This document shows, in pieces, positions 14,717-22,824 of a stretch of 36,212 bases of DNA; the stretch's first letter is position 1; the number at the start of each line of letters is the position of its first letter. Position numbers and translations under genes: made by a program. The notes below the pieces were generated by a model that worked only from the letters and a program-made list of their open reading frames with translations, was not told the DNA's origin and made no database searches. Origin of the DNA: JBBQTQ01 sp038213135 (GTDB taxonomy: Bacteria > Actinomycetota > Thermoleophilia > Gaiellales > Gaiellaceae); the NCBI GenBank assembly GCA_038213135.1, contig JBBQTQ010000018.1, positions 1 through 36,212 on the forward strand. The letters are read 5' to 3'.

Positions 14717-16725
14717 GAGACGCGCGCGAGCAGTGCCGTCGCGCGGGCGGTGACGTTCTCGACCGTGTAGCCGAGCCGCTCCAGCACCTCCGTGCCCGGC
14801 GCCGACGCACCGAAGCGGTCGAGCGAGACGGAGTCGCCGTGGTCGCCCACCCACTGCTTCCAGCCGAACGCGACGCCGGCCTCGACCGCGAGCCGCGCCT
14901 TCACCTCGGGCGGCAGCACCTCCTCGCGGTAGTCGGAGCTCTGGCGCTCGAACAGCTCCCAGCACGGCATCGAGACGACCCGCACCGCGGTGCCCTCGCC
15001 GGCGATCTTCCTCGCGGCCTCGAGCGCGAGCCAGACCTCCGAGCCCGTGGCGATCAAAATCAGATCCGGGACGTCACCGCTCTCCCAGAGGACGTAGGCG
15101 CCCCGCTCGACACCGCGCGCGGCGGCGACCTCGGAGCGGTCGAGCGTCGGCAGCTTCTGGCGGCTCAACGCCAGCGCGACCGGCCCGTCCTCCCGCTCGA
15201 GCGCGACCGTCCAGGCATACGCAGTCTCGTTCGCATCCCCCGGACGCATGAACCACAGGTTCGGGATCGCGCGCAGGGCCGCGTAATGCTCGACGGGCTG
15301 GTGCGTCGGGCCGTCCTCGCCGAGCCCGATCGAGTCGTGCGTCCAGACCCAGACAACCGGGAGCTCCATCAGCGCGGACAGCCGAACCGCAGGGCGCATG
15401 TAGTCGGAGAAGACGAGGAAGGTCGACCCGTAAGGCTTGACCATGCCGCCGTGAACCGCGATCCCGTTCACGACCGAGCCCATCCCGTGCTCGCGGATGC
15501 CGAAGGGGATGTTCCGGCCGGCCCATTCGCGCGAGAAGAGGCCGCCGCCCTCGAACTCCGTCTTCGTCGACTCGACGAGGTCGGCCGCGCCGCCGATCAT
15601 CGTCGGCGCGAACTCCTTGAACGCCTGCATCGCCTGCTTGCCGGCGTCACGCGTCGCCATGTCCTCTCCCGCCTCGAACACCGGCAGCGCCTCCGCAAAG
15701 CCGGGCCGAGGCTTGCCGGTGTGCACCTGATCCCAGTCCTCGCGGAGCGCGGGGAACGCCGTCGACCACGTCTCGAGGCGCTGCTGCCACTCGGCCTCGA
15801 GCTCGATGCCGCGGTCGACCTGCGACATGTGCTCGTAGACGCCCTCGGGGACGAAGAAGTGCTTGTCGGGATCCCAGCCGAGCACCTTCTTCGTCGCGCG
15901 GACCTCGTCCTCGCCGAGCGGGGCGCCGTGCGCCTTCGCCGTGTCCTGCGCGTGCGGCGCCGGGTAGGCGATGTGCGAGCGGACGACGATCAGCGACGGC
16001 CGCGCGGTCTCCTCGTTCGCCGCGGCGACGGCCTCACGGATCGCGTCGAGGTCGTTGACGTCGGCCACGTGCTGGACGTGCCAGCCGTACGACTCGAAGC
16101 GCTTGCCGCGATCCTCGGCTTCGAAGCTGATCGAGGTGGTGCCGTCGATCGTGATCCGGTTGTCGTCGTAGAAGTAGACGAGCTTGCCGAGTCCGAGGCT
16201 GCCGGCGATCGAGGCGGCCTCCGCCGTGACGCCCTCCATCAGGTCGCCGTCCGAGCAGATCGCGTAGACGCGGTGGTCGACGATCTCGCGGTGCGGACGG
16301 TTGTAGCGCTGGGAGAGGAAGCGCTCGGCGACGGCCATGCCGACGCCGTTCGCAAAGCCCTGGCCGAGCGGCCCGGTGGTCGTCTCGATCCCGGGCGTCA
16401 GCCAGTGCTCGGGGTGCCCCGGCGTGATCGACTGCCACTGCCGGAAGCGCTTCAGCTCCTCGAGCGAGACGTTGTAGCCGGTCAGGTGGAGCGTGGAGTA
16501 CTGGAGGATGCAGGCGTGGCCGGCCGAGAGGACGAAGCGGTCGCGGTCGCGCCAGTCGGGATGCGACGGGCTGTGCCGCAGGAACTCCGTGTAGATCAGA
16601 TAGGCGAGCGGCGCGAGGGCCATCGCCGTGCCCGGATGCCCCGCGTTGGCCTTCTGGACCGAGTCCATGGCCAGCGTCCGGATCGTGTCGATCGACTGCT
16701 GCTCGACCTTCGCGGCGGCCCTCAC
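14713..16725 (-). CDS. tkt: Transketolase
   Basis: Tkt moves two-carbon units between ketose and aldose phosphates using thiamine diphosphate. The 670-aa protein has the N-terminal signature MDSVQKANAGHPGTAMALA, the TPP/Mg motif SDGDLMEGVTAEAAS, the transketolase motif DSIGLGEDGPTHQPVEH, and FGIREHGMGSVVNGIA with the cofactor-activating Glu nearby. GTG 16725 is first in a seven-gene operon with rpiB, tal, pgi, gnd, zwf and opcA. A TACAGT hexamer 7 nt upstream and no Shine-Dalgarno suggest a leaderless operon promoter that overlaps the 3' end of the upstream GGDEF-EAL gene. Confidence 0.96.
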   Translation of the reverse strand: MRAAAKVEQQSIDTIRTLAMDSVQKANAGHPGTAMALAPLAYLIYTEFLRHSPSHPDWRDRDRFVLSAGHACILQYSTLHLTGYNVSLEELKRFRQWQSITPGHPEHWLTPGIETTTGPLGQGFANGVGMAVAERFLSQRYNRPHREIVDHRVYAICSDGDLMEGVTAEAASIAGSLGLGKLVYFYDDNRITIDGTTSISFEAEDRGKRFESYGWHVQHVADVNDLDAIREAVAAANEETARPSLIVVRSHIAYPAPHAQDTAKAHGAPLGEDEVRATKKVLGWDPDKHFFVPEGVYEHMSQVDRGIELEAEWQQRLETWSTAFPALREDWDQVHTGKPRPGFAEALPVFEAGEDMATRDAGKQAMQAFKEFAPTMIGGAADLVESTKTEFEGGGLFSREWAGRNIPFGIREHGMGSVVNGIAVHGGMVKPYGSTFLVFSDYMRPAVRLSALMELPVVWVWTHDSIGLGEDGPTHQPVEHYAALRAIPNLWFMRPGDANETAYAWTVALEREDGPVALALSRQKLPTLDRSEVAAARGVERGAYVLWESGDVPDLILIATGSEVWLALEAARKIAGEGTAVRVVSMPCWELFERQSSDYREEVLPPEVKARLAVEAGVAFGWKQWVGDHGDSVSLDRFGASAPGTEVLERLGYTVENVTARATALLARVS

Positions 16726-16732
16726 CGCCTGA

Positions 16733-16738
16733 ACTGTA
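16733..16738 (-). promoter_or_regulatory. Putative -10 box of the pentose-phosphate operon
   Basis: TACAGT on the minus strand, 7 nt before GTG 16725. It lies in the 15-bp gap after the GGDEF-EAL stop, so the operon could be transcribed independently of that gene. Confidence 0.45.
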
Positions 16739-16740
16739 CG

Positions 16741-18576
16741 TCAGGCGGCGACGCGGGCCGCCCAGGCGGAGGCCCAGAGCGGGACCTCCTCCGCCGGCAG
16801 CGGGCGAGACAGGTAGTAGCCCTGCGCGAGGTCGCAGTCGAGGGCGGCGATCTGGTCCCAAGACGCCTCGGTCTCGATTCCCTCGGCGACCACGACGAGG
16901 CCGAGGTTGCGGGCGATGTTCAGCACCGAGCGGACGATGACGACGTCGTTTGCGAAGGAGCGGTCGATCTTGACGCCGGCCACCGGCAGCTCCTTGAGGT
17001 ACGCGAGCGACGAGTGGCCGGTGCCGAAGTCGTCGACGAACAGCCGCATCCCGCGGCTGGCCAGGTCGCGCAGCACGTCACGTGCCCGGGCGGGGTTGTC
17101 CATGATCGTGCTCTCCGTGAGCTCGAGCTGGCGTGGCTCGATCCCGAAGCGGTCGAGCATCCGCGCGACCTCCCAGGGCAAGCTGGAATCCCCGAGAACG
17201 CGCGCGGAGAGGTTGACCGAGACGAAGAAGTCGGGAGCTAGACCCGACCACTCGGCGCAGCGCATGACGGCTTCCTCGAGGACGTACCGGGTGAGCGGGC
17301 GGATCAGGCTCGTCTGCTCCACGAGCGGGATGAAGTCGCCCGGCGGGACGAGCCCGCGCTCGGGGTGCTGCCAGCGCACGAGCGCCTCGACGCCCTGGAG
17401 CTGCCGCGAGGCCATCTCGACGATCGGCTGGTAGTGGACGACGAGCTCGCCGTGCTCCAGCGCGCGCCGGACGCCTCCCAGTAGCTCGAGGCGCTCCGGG
17501 CTCTCCTCGTCGCGTGAGGCCAGGTAGAGCTCGTAGCCGCTGCGAGCCTCCTTCGCGGCGTACATCGCGCTGTCGGCCGCGCGCATCAGCGTGTCCGGGT
17601 CGTTCCCGTGCTCCGGCGCGAGCGCGATGCCCATACTGGCCTCGATCGCGAGCGAGACCTCGTCGATCACGAACGGCTGCTCGAGCTCCTTCAGCAGCAG
17701 CCCCGCGATCAGCCCCGCCGCCGGTGCCCCGCGCACATCCTCGAGCAGGACGGCGAACTCGTCGCCGCCGATGCGGGCGACCGTCGAGCCCGAGCTCAGC
17801 GCGCCCTGGAGGCGCGGGCCGACCTGCCTCAGGAGCCTGTCGCCCGGCCCGTGGCCGAGCACGTTGTTCACTTCCTTGAAGCGGTCGAGATCGAGCAGGA
17901 TCACGCCTGCCGCACTCCGTCGGGACAGGGCGCCTTGGAGCTGCTCGTGGAAGAGCAGCCGGTTGGGCAAGCCGGTCAGCAGGTCGTGCCGCGCCAGGTA
18001 TTCGTTCTCCCCGAGCTGGCGCCGCATCTCGGCGGTCAGGAATCCCGCGAGATATGCGGTCGCCGTCAGCGTGGCCACGCGCAGGGCGAGCATCGCCCCG
18101 TCGGGACGCGTCGACGAGAGCCCGAGCACTACGCCGTAACAGCCGAGCGTGAAGAGGAGCAGCAGTACCTGCTCTCGCACCGGGTAGCTCGCCGCCCAGA
18201 AGACGGTCGTCAGCACGTAGAGGTAGAAGAGCTCGGAGGTCGAGCCCCCGGTGAACGGCACGCTGAGCGTGATCAGCAGGACGTTCCCCGCCGCCCAGGC
18301 GTAGAGGGCCGGCAGCTCGAGCGAGCCTCCGATGATCCGCCGCCAGGGGAGGAAGGTGACCACCGTCGCCAGCAAGAGTCCGGTACCGAGGATCGCGAAG
18401 TACGGCGTCCGCCGGAACTCGCCGTGCGAGGAGAGGAACGGCAGCACGGCCAGCACCGCGACCATCGCGAAGTTCGCGAAACCGCCGATTCGGACCGTGC
18501 GCAGCCGGTAGGAGAGGCGCGCTGCGCGCGCCACGGGAATCGGCAGACTCGAGTACGGCATCTGCTTGGTTCTCAT
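16741..18576 (-). CDS. Membrane diguanylate cyclase / c-di-GMP phosphodiesterase (GGDEF-EAL)
   Basis: About 611 aa from ATG 18576; TTG 18600 and ATG 18561 are alternatives and no Shine-Dalgarno decides. An N-terminal membrane domain of about six helices (residues 30-185) could be a MASE-like sensor. A GGDEF domain follows with intact RIGGDEF (about 268-274) but no RxxD inhibitory site (GSTV occupies it). The EAL domain has EALVRW, NLSAR, LELTES, DDFGTGHSSL, KIDRSF, AEGIET and AQGYYLSRPL, so catalytic residues are present. About 8 residues usually found between KIDRSF and the next helix are missing. It probably makes and/or degrades cyclic di-GMP in response to a membrane signal. Confidence 0.9.
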   Translation of the reverse strand: MRTKQMPYSSLPIPVARAARLSYRLRTVRIGGFANFAMVAVLAVLPFLSSHGEFRRTPYFAILGTGLLLATVVTFLPWRRIIGGSLELPALYAWAAGNVLLITLSVPFTGGSTSELFYLYVLTTVFWAASYPVREQVLLLLFTLGCYGVVLGLSSTRPDGAMLALRVATLTATAYLAGFLTAEMRRQLGENEYLARHDLLTGLPNRLLFHEQLQGALSRRSAAGVILLDLDRFKEVNNVLGHGPGDRLLRQVGPRLQGALSSGSTVARIGGDEFAVLLEDVRGAPAAGLIAGLLLKELEQPFVIDEVSLAIEASMGIALAPEHGNDPDTLMRAADSAMYAAKEARSGYELYLASRDEESPERLELLGGVRRALEHGELVVHYQPIVEMASRQLQGVEALVRWQHPERGLVPPGDFIPLVEQTSLIRPLTRYVLEEAVMRCAEWSGLAPDFFVSVNLSARVLGDSSLPWEVARMLDRFGIEPRQLELTESTIMDNPARARDVLRDLASRGMRLFVDDFGTGHSSLAYLKELPVAGVKIDRSFANDVVIVRSVLNIARNLGLVVVAEGIETEASWDQIAALDCDLAQGYYLSRPLPAEEVPLWASAWAARVAA

Positions 18577-18622
18577 CGGCGGATTCGCCCGTCGGGACAA
18601 GAGCCCGTTTCGCGCAAGCCTC

Positions 18623-18628
18623 TACCCT
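18623..18628 (+). promoter_or_regulatory. Putative -10 box of the ABC-F gene (leaderless)
   Basis: TACCCT, 7 nt before ATG 18636 and without a Shine-Dalgarno. The same hexamer is used at the PQQ-propeller gene (20507-20512). Confidence 0.4.
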
Positions 18629-18635
18629 TGCCGTC

Positions 18636-20498
18636 ATGGCCGTAGTCATCGCAGCGAACCTCCGCAAGGAGCTGAGCGGGGACGTGCTCTTCGACGGGGT
18701 CTCGTTCAAGGTCGAGCGCGGCGAGCGGCTGGCGCTCTCCGGCCCGAACGGCGCGGGCAAGACGACCCTGCTCAGGATGCTCTCGGGAGAGACCGAGGTG
18801 CACGGCGGCGAGCTGGCCTTTGCGAAGGGAACGCGAGTGGCGCTGCACGACCAGCGACCGCCATTGGACCGCGAGCTCAGCCTGCGCGAGTACGCGCTCG
18901 GGGGTGCAACCGATCTCGTGGTGTTGGAGGAGGAGCTGCGTCGCCTCGAGGCAGCCATGGCTGCGGGCACGCATGATGAAGTCACTCTACGCCGTTATGC
19001 CGAGATGCAGGCGCAAATCGAGCATGCGGGGGGCTACGACTGGCGCGAGCGCGCCGCAGGAACGCTGCGCTCGCTGGGCTTCACGGACGCGGATCTCGAC
19101 CGGTCGCTGCGGACGTTCTCCGGAGGTGAGCTGACTCGCGCCTCGGTCGGCCGCGCGCTCGCCGGCGACCCGGACCTGCTCCTCCTCGACGAGCCGACGA
19201 ACCATCTCGACGTCGAGCGGCTCGAATGGCTCGAGCAGACGCTCGCCTCGATCGACGCGGCGGTGATCCTGGTCGCGCACGACCGCTGGTTCCTGGAGGC
19301 GGTGACGACAGCGGTGCTCGAGCTGGAGGGCGGCCGGGCGCTCTACTTCCACGGGCCGTGGCACGAGTGGCGCCGCGAGAAGGCGGCTCGCGTCGCCGAC
19401 GCGACGAAGCAGGCCGCTCGGCTCGCCGTCGACATCGCGCGACTCGAGCGGTTCGTCGAGCGTTTCCGCGCCAAGAAGAACAAGGCGAAGCAGGCGCAGG
19501 CGAAGCTGACCCAGATCGCGCGGCTCGAGACCGAGCGCGGCGGCGTGCGCAAGGAGATCGACGTGCTCACGCGCCGCGCGAAGCGGCTCGGCTTCGAGTT
19601 CCTCGACCCGCCCCGCAGCGGCAAGGTCGTCGTCGAGCTGACGCTGCCCGAGCTGCGCGCCGGCGAGAAGCTGCTGCTCGAGAACGCGGAGCTGGCGATC
19701 GACCGCGGCGAGCACGTCGTGCTCGTGGGCCCGAACGGCGCCGGGAAGACGACACTGCTGGCGCGGACTCTGGAAGGCCCGCTCGGCTACGGCGTCGTGC
19801 CCGCGTACTTCTCCCAGCACGAGCTCGAGCTCGACGAGCGCGGCTCGGTGCTCGACTGCGTCCAGTCGATGACCGGGTTGCGGCGCCCGCAGGCGCAGGC
19901 GCTGCTCGGACGTTTCCTGTTCTCGGGCTGGAGCGAACACGAGAAAGCGGTGAGCGTCCTCTCGGGCGGCGAGCGACGCCGGCTGGCGCTGGCGGTCACC
20001 GTCGCCTCGGGCGCGAACTTCCTCGTCCTCGACGAGCCGACGAATCATCTTGACCTCGAAAGCCGGGAGGCATTGGAGGCTGCCCTCGACGCGTTCCCTG
20101 GCACGGTGCTGCTCGTCTCGCACGACCGTGCCCTCCTCGACGCGGTCGCCGAGCGGACGCTGGCGATCGAAGGGCACGAGCTGCACGCCCACGACGGCGG
20201 CTGGGCAGAGTACGTGCAGCGCCGGGCGGAGCGCAAAACCAGGGCCAGACCTAGGACAGACCCTGGGCCACGGCCCGCCAAGCCGCCGCCGGAGCGGCCA
20301 CGGCCCAAGCGGCCGACGGAGCTCGAACTCCTGGAACAGGAGATCGCCGCCAAAGAGGAGGCCGTCACAGAGCTCGAGCGGCGGCTTGCCGAGGATTGGT
20401 CGGACGTCGCGATGCTCGCCGCACACCGCCACGCGCGCGACGAGCTCCAGGCGCTGCTCGCGCGCTGGGAGCTGCTCTTCGAGCAGTCGCCCGCGTAG
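18636..20498 (+). CDS. ABC-F family ATPase
   Basis: A 620-aa soluble protein with two ABC ATPase domains and no TM segments, the ABC-F plan; such proteins act on the ribosome (translation factors or antibiotic target protection). First domain: GPNGAGKTT (about 37-45), SGGELTRASVGRAL and LLLDEPTNHLD. A charged helical linker follows (residues about 250-320, RFRAKKNKAKQAQAKL). Second domain: GPNGAGKTT, LSGGERRRLAL and LVLDEPTNHLD. A Pro/Arg-rich spacer (RPRTDPGPRPAKPPPERP) leads to a C-terminal coiled coil (about 560-618). That spacer is encoded by a degenerate palindrome (20240-20265). Subfamily and substrate cannot be fixed from the sequence alone. Confidence 0.92.
   Translation: MAVVIAANLRKELSGDVLFDGVSFKVERGERLALSGPNGAGKTTLLRMLSGETEVHGGELAFAKGTRVALHDQRPPLDRELSLREYALGGATDLVVLEEELRRLEAAMAAGTHDEVTLRRYAEMQAQIEHAGGYDWRERAAGTLRSLGFTDADLDRSLRTFSGGELTRASVGRALAGDPDLLLLDEPTNHLDVERLEWLEQTLASIDAAVILVAHDRWFLEAVTTAVLELEGGRALYFHGPWHEWRREKAARVADATKQAARLAVDIARLERFVERFRAKKNKAKQAQAKLTQIARLETERGGVRKEIDVLTRRAKRLGFEFLDPPRSGKVVVELTLPELRAGEKLLLENAELAIDRGEHVVLVGPNGAGKTTLLARTLEGPLGYGVVPAYFSQHELELDERGSVLDCVQSMTGLRRPQAQALLGRFLFSGWSEHEKAVSVLSGGERRRLALAVTVASGANFLVLDEPTNHLDLESREALEAALDAFPGTVLLVSHDRALLDAVAERTLAIEGHELHAHDGGWAEYVQRRAERKTRARPRTDPGPRPAKPPPERPRPKRPTELELLEQEIAAKEEAVTELERRLAEDWSDVAMLAAHRHARDELQALLARWELLFEQSPA
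20240..20265. repeat. Degenerate palindrome in the ABC-F linker, GGACAGRCC-like
   Basis: CAGGGCCAGACCT followed directly by AGGACAGACCCTG; the arms match at 10 of 13 positions as an inverted repeat. The right arm core GGACAGACC is close to the GGACAGGCC core of the perfect palindromes at 12189 and 33418. Confidence 0.45.
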
Positions 20499-20506
20499 AC
20501 CGCGGC

Positions 20507-20512
20507 TACCCT
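20507..20512 (+). promoter_or_regulatory. Putative -10 box of the PQQ-propeller gene (leaderless)
   Basis: TACCCT, 6 nt before ATG 20519 and without a Shine-Dalgarno, in the 20-bp gap after the ABC-F gene. Confidence 0.4.
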
Positions 20513-20518
20513 GGCCCG

Positions 20519-21982
20519 ATGCTCCGGGGAAGGTGGGTCGCCGCAGCGGCGGCGGTCGCGGTCGTCACTGCCGGCTGCGGGACGACGCACAGGGTCGAGC
20601 CACCTCTTCCCCCGTCGCCGCCCACGACGACCGCGGCACCCGCGCCGAAGCCGAAGCCCCATCCGCGGCCGCTGCTCGTCTCGGTGCGGGTGATCGACGG
20701 CGACACGAAGGTGCCGATCCGCCACGCGGTCGTCACGGTCACCCGGGCAAAGCGGATGAGCCGGACGCTCTTCGCAGCGCAGAGGCATGTCCGGCTGCAC
20801 ACAACCGTTTGGGCACGCGGCTACGAGCCCCGCACGCTCGTCGTCCGGCACCGCCAGATCACGGTCCGCCTCTACCGCCGCGACGGGCAGTGGCCGCTCT
20901 ACGGCGCCGACCCGGCGCGAACCCAGTACCAGCCCGCGATCCGCCTGCGGCCGCCATTCCGCATCGTCTGGGGGCGGAACCTGTACACGCTGATCGAGTT
21001 CCCAGCCGCGGTCTACGACGGAACGGCGTACGTCTCCACCTACGCCGGCAAGCTCTACGCGCTCTCCATGGACGACGGCCGGATCCTCTGGCGGTTCGAC
21101 CTCCAGTCGCGGCAGCAGGCTTCCTCGCCCGCAGTGGCCGGCCCATTGCTCGTCGCGCACAGCAAGGCCGGCCGCGTCTTCGTATTCGACCGCCTGAGCG
21201 GCAAGCTGCTCTGGAGCCGCCCTGCCGCGGGCGGTATCGAGTCATCACCGCTTGTCCGGGACGGGATCGACTACTACGGCGACTCGGCCGGCTACGTCTA
21301 CGCGCTCGACCTCCGCACGCGCCGGCTGCGCTGGAGCTACGGGGACGGTTGCAAGATCACGGGGGCCGCGTCGCTCTCGGGTGGCACGGTCTACGTCGGC
21401 GACTACTGCGGCCGCGTGCTCGCCCTCTCGGCGGCGACCGGAGCGCTGCGCTTCGCGGTCTCGACGGGCAGCCCGGTCTACGGGTCGACGGCCGTCGCCG
21501 CGGGCCGCATCTTCGCGCCGTCGCGTGACTCGGGCTCTCTCGTCGCGTTCACGACCGGAGGCCGCTACCTGTGGAGCGTGAGCACCGGCGGCTACGTCTA
21601 CTCAGCGCCCGCGGTCTGGGGCGGGCGCGTCTACTTCGGCTCGTACAGCGGCGTCCTCTACTGCGTCTCGGCCGCGACGGGCGCCGTCCTCTGGGAGCTC
21701 GGAGTCGGCGGCAGGATCGGCGGCTCACCTACGGTCGTCGACGGGATCGTCTACGCAGGGACGCTCTCGCACGAGATCGTCGGCGCGGACGCGCGAACCG
21801 GCCGGATCGTCTTCCGCTTCCCGCACGGCGGGTTCGTACCGCTCTCGGGGAATCGCGGCCGCCTGCTGCTCTACGGGTGGTCGCGAATCTGGGCGGCCGA
21901 GGCTAGCCCTCGGCCCCGTGCGCACGCAGGAACGCAGCGAGCTCCGCATCACCGTTCTGCTCGGCGCCCATCAGCGCCGTGA
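20519..21982 (+). CDS. PQQ-like beta-propeller protein, putative lipoprotein
   Basis: The 487-aa product starts with a signal peptide ending in VVTAGC, a near-lipobox with Cys20, so it is probably a surface lipoprotein. A Thr/Pro-rich spacer follows, then a small beta domain (about 45-115, VSVRVIDGDTKVPIRHAVVTV) resembling carboxypeptidase-regulatory folds. Six or seven PQQ-type propeller blades come next, marked by repeated strands such as AYVSTYAGKLYALSMDDGRILW, GYVYALDLRTRRLRW and VYFGSYSGVLYCVSAATGAVLWE read as separate blades. Quinoprotein catalytic residues are not evident, so a scaffold role like BamB-type propellers is more likely than an enzyme. The last 25 or so codons run into the convergent ankyrin gene (80-nt overlap) and look non-native (Arg/Pro-rich). 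Confidence 0.82.
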   Translation: MLRGRWVAAAAAVAVVTAGCGTTHRVEPPLPPSPPTTTAAPAPKPKPHPRPLLVSVRVIDGDTKVPIRHAVVTVTRAKRMSRTLFAAQRHVRLHTTVWARGYEPRTLVVRHRQITVRLYRRDGQWPLYGADPARTQYQPAIRLRPPFRIVWGRNLYTLIEFPAAVYDGTAYVSTYAGKLYALSMDDGRILWRFDLQSRQQASSPAVAGPLLVAHSKAGRVFVFDRLSGKLLWSRPAAGGIESSPLVRDGIDYYGDSAGYVYALDLRTRRLRWSYGDGCKITGAASLSGGTVYVGDYCGRVLALSAATGALRFAVSTGSPVYGSTAVAAGRIFAPSRDSGSLVAFTTGGRYLWSVSTGGYVYSAPAVWGGRVYFGSYSGVLYCVSAATGAVLWELGVGGRIGGSPTVVDGIVYAGTLSHEIVGADARTGRIVFRFPHGGFVPLSGNRGRLLLYGWSRIWAAEASPRPRAHAGTQRAPHHRSARRPSAP

Positions 21983-22295
21983 AGTCCATATGCTGGCGCG
22001 CGTTGACATCCGCGCCCGCCTCGACGAGGCAGCGCGCAACCGCAGCCGTGCGCCCGGCGACCGCGCTGTGGAGCGGTCTCGCCTGTGGTGCGAACTCCGC
22101 GTTCGTCGAGACGGCCTCGAGGTCGGCGCCCCGCTCGACGAGCAGGCGTGCCGCACGCTCGTGCCCGAAGAACGCGGCGTAGTGAAGCGGCGTGAAGCCG
22201 TCCTCCGACCACGTGTTGACGGCATCGGGATCGGCGTCGAGCAGCGCCTGCAAGGTGTCGAGCTCGCCGAGCGCCGCCGCCTCGAGCACGTCCAC
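21903..22295 (-). CDS. Ankyrin repeat protein
   Basis: A 130-aa soluble protein made of about four ankyrin repeats: GELDTLQALLDADPDAVN, GFTPLHYAAFFGHERAA-RLLVERGADLE (split over one repeat), ARPLHSAVAGRTAAVARCL-VEAGADVNA and FTALMGAEQNGDAELAAFL. It begins at GTG 22295 right at the first repeat helix, as is usual for this short bacterial class. It is presumably a protein-protein interaction module; the partner is unknown. Its 3' end overlaps the convergent propeller gene by 80 nt. Confidence 0.85.
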   Translation of the reverse strand: MDVLEAAALGELDTLQALLDADPDAVNTWSEDGFTPLHYAAFFGHERAARLLVERGADLEAVSTNAEFAPQARPLHSAVAGRTAAVARCLVEAGADVNARQHMDFTALMGAEQNGDAELAAFLRAHGAEG

Positions 22296-22372
22296 GTCGC
22301 GCTGTGCCCGGATCGCGACCGTCTTCTGGGCGTCACCTGCGTAGAGAGCCTACAGCAGATCCGCCGGCATGC

Positions 22373-22385
22373 TTAGCTAGGCTAA
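22373..22385. promoter_or_regulatory. Inverted repeat at the marR promoter (putative MarR operator)
   Basis: TTAGC-TAG-GCTAA is a perfect dyad ending 7 nt before the MarR start codon. It is extended by a further CTAA (22386-22389). A TAGGCT (22378-22383), 9 nt before ATG 22393, could be the -10 box, so bound repressor would block its own promoter. AT-rich TTAG/CTAA dyads are typical MarR sites. Confidence 0.6.
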
Positions 22386-22392
22386 CTAACCA

Positions 22393-22824
22393 ATGTCCGA
22401 ACTGTCAAGCGCCGCGGATGCGATCCACTCTGCGTCGATCCACCTCCTGCGCCGAGTGGCCAAGGAAGATTCGCGGAGTGGCTTCTCCCGCGCCCGGCTG
22501 TCAGCCCTCTCTGTCCTCGTCTTCGCCGGCCCGCTCAGCCTCGCCGAGCTCGCCGAAGCCGAGCACGTGAGTGCGCCGACGATGAGCAACCTCGTCACCG
22601 GGATGGAGCGCGACGGCCTCGCCGCCCGCGCTCCACATCCGCGCGACGGCCGCGCAGTGACGATTCGGGCGACCTCGAAGGGGCGCCGCGTCCTTCTGCG
22701 CGCCCGCGCCCGGCGCCTTGCGCTGCTAAGCGGCCTCTTCGCCCACCTCGACCCGGCACAGCTGCGGACGATCGCCGAGGCGGCGCGCCTGATCGACGAG
22801 GCCGTGCAGAATCCGGTCGCGTGA
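22393..22824 (+). CDS. MarR family transcriptional regulator
   Basis: A 143-aa winged-helix regulator. The DNA-binding part is LSLAELAEAEHVSAPTMSNL-VTGMERDGL (recognition helix around residues 55-75), followed by the wing HPRDGRAVTIRATSKGRRVL. The N- and C-terminal helices form the dimer interface. It is the first gene of a three-gene operon (4-nt overlap with the peptidase) and carries a dyad over its own promoter, pointing to autoregulation and ligand-relieved repression of the two enzymes. The ligand is unknown. Confidence 0.92.
   Translation: MSELSSAADAIHSASIHLLRRVAKEDSRSGFSRARLSALSVLVFAGPLSLAELAEAEHVSAPTMSNLVTGMERDGLAARAPHPRDGRAVTIRATSKGRRVLLRARARRLALLSGLFAHLDPAQLRTIAEAARLIDEAVQNPVA

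Noticed and set aside
14839..17241. 800-codon open frame on the plus strand across tkt and the GGDEF-EAL gene
   Set aside because: It is the antisense shadow of well-identified genes; the Arg/Val/Leu/Asp-rich product has no domain, and such shadows are expected at this GC content.
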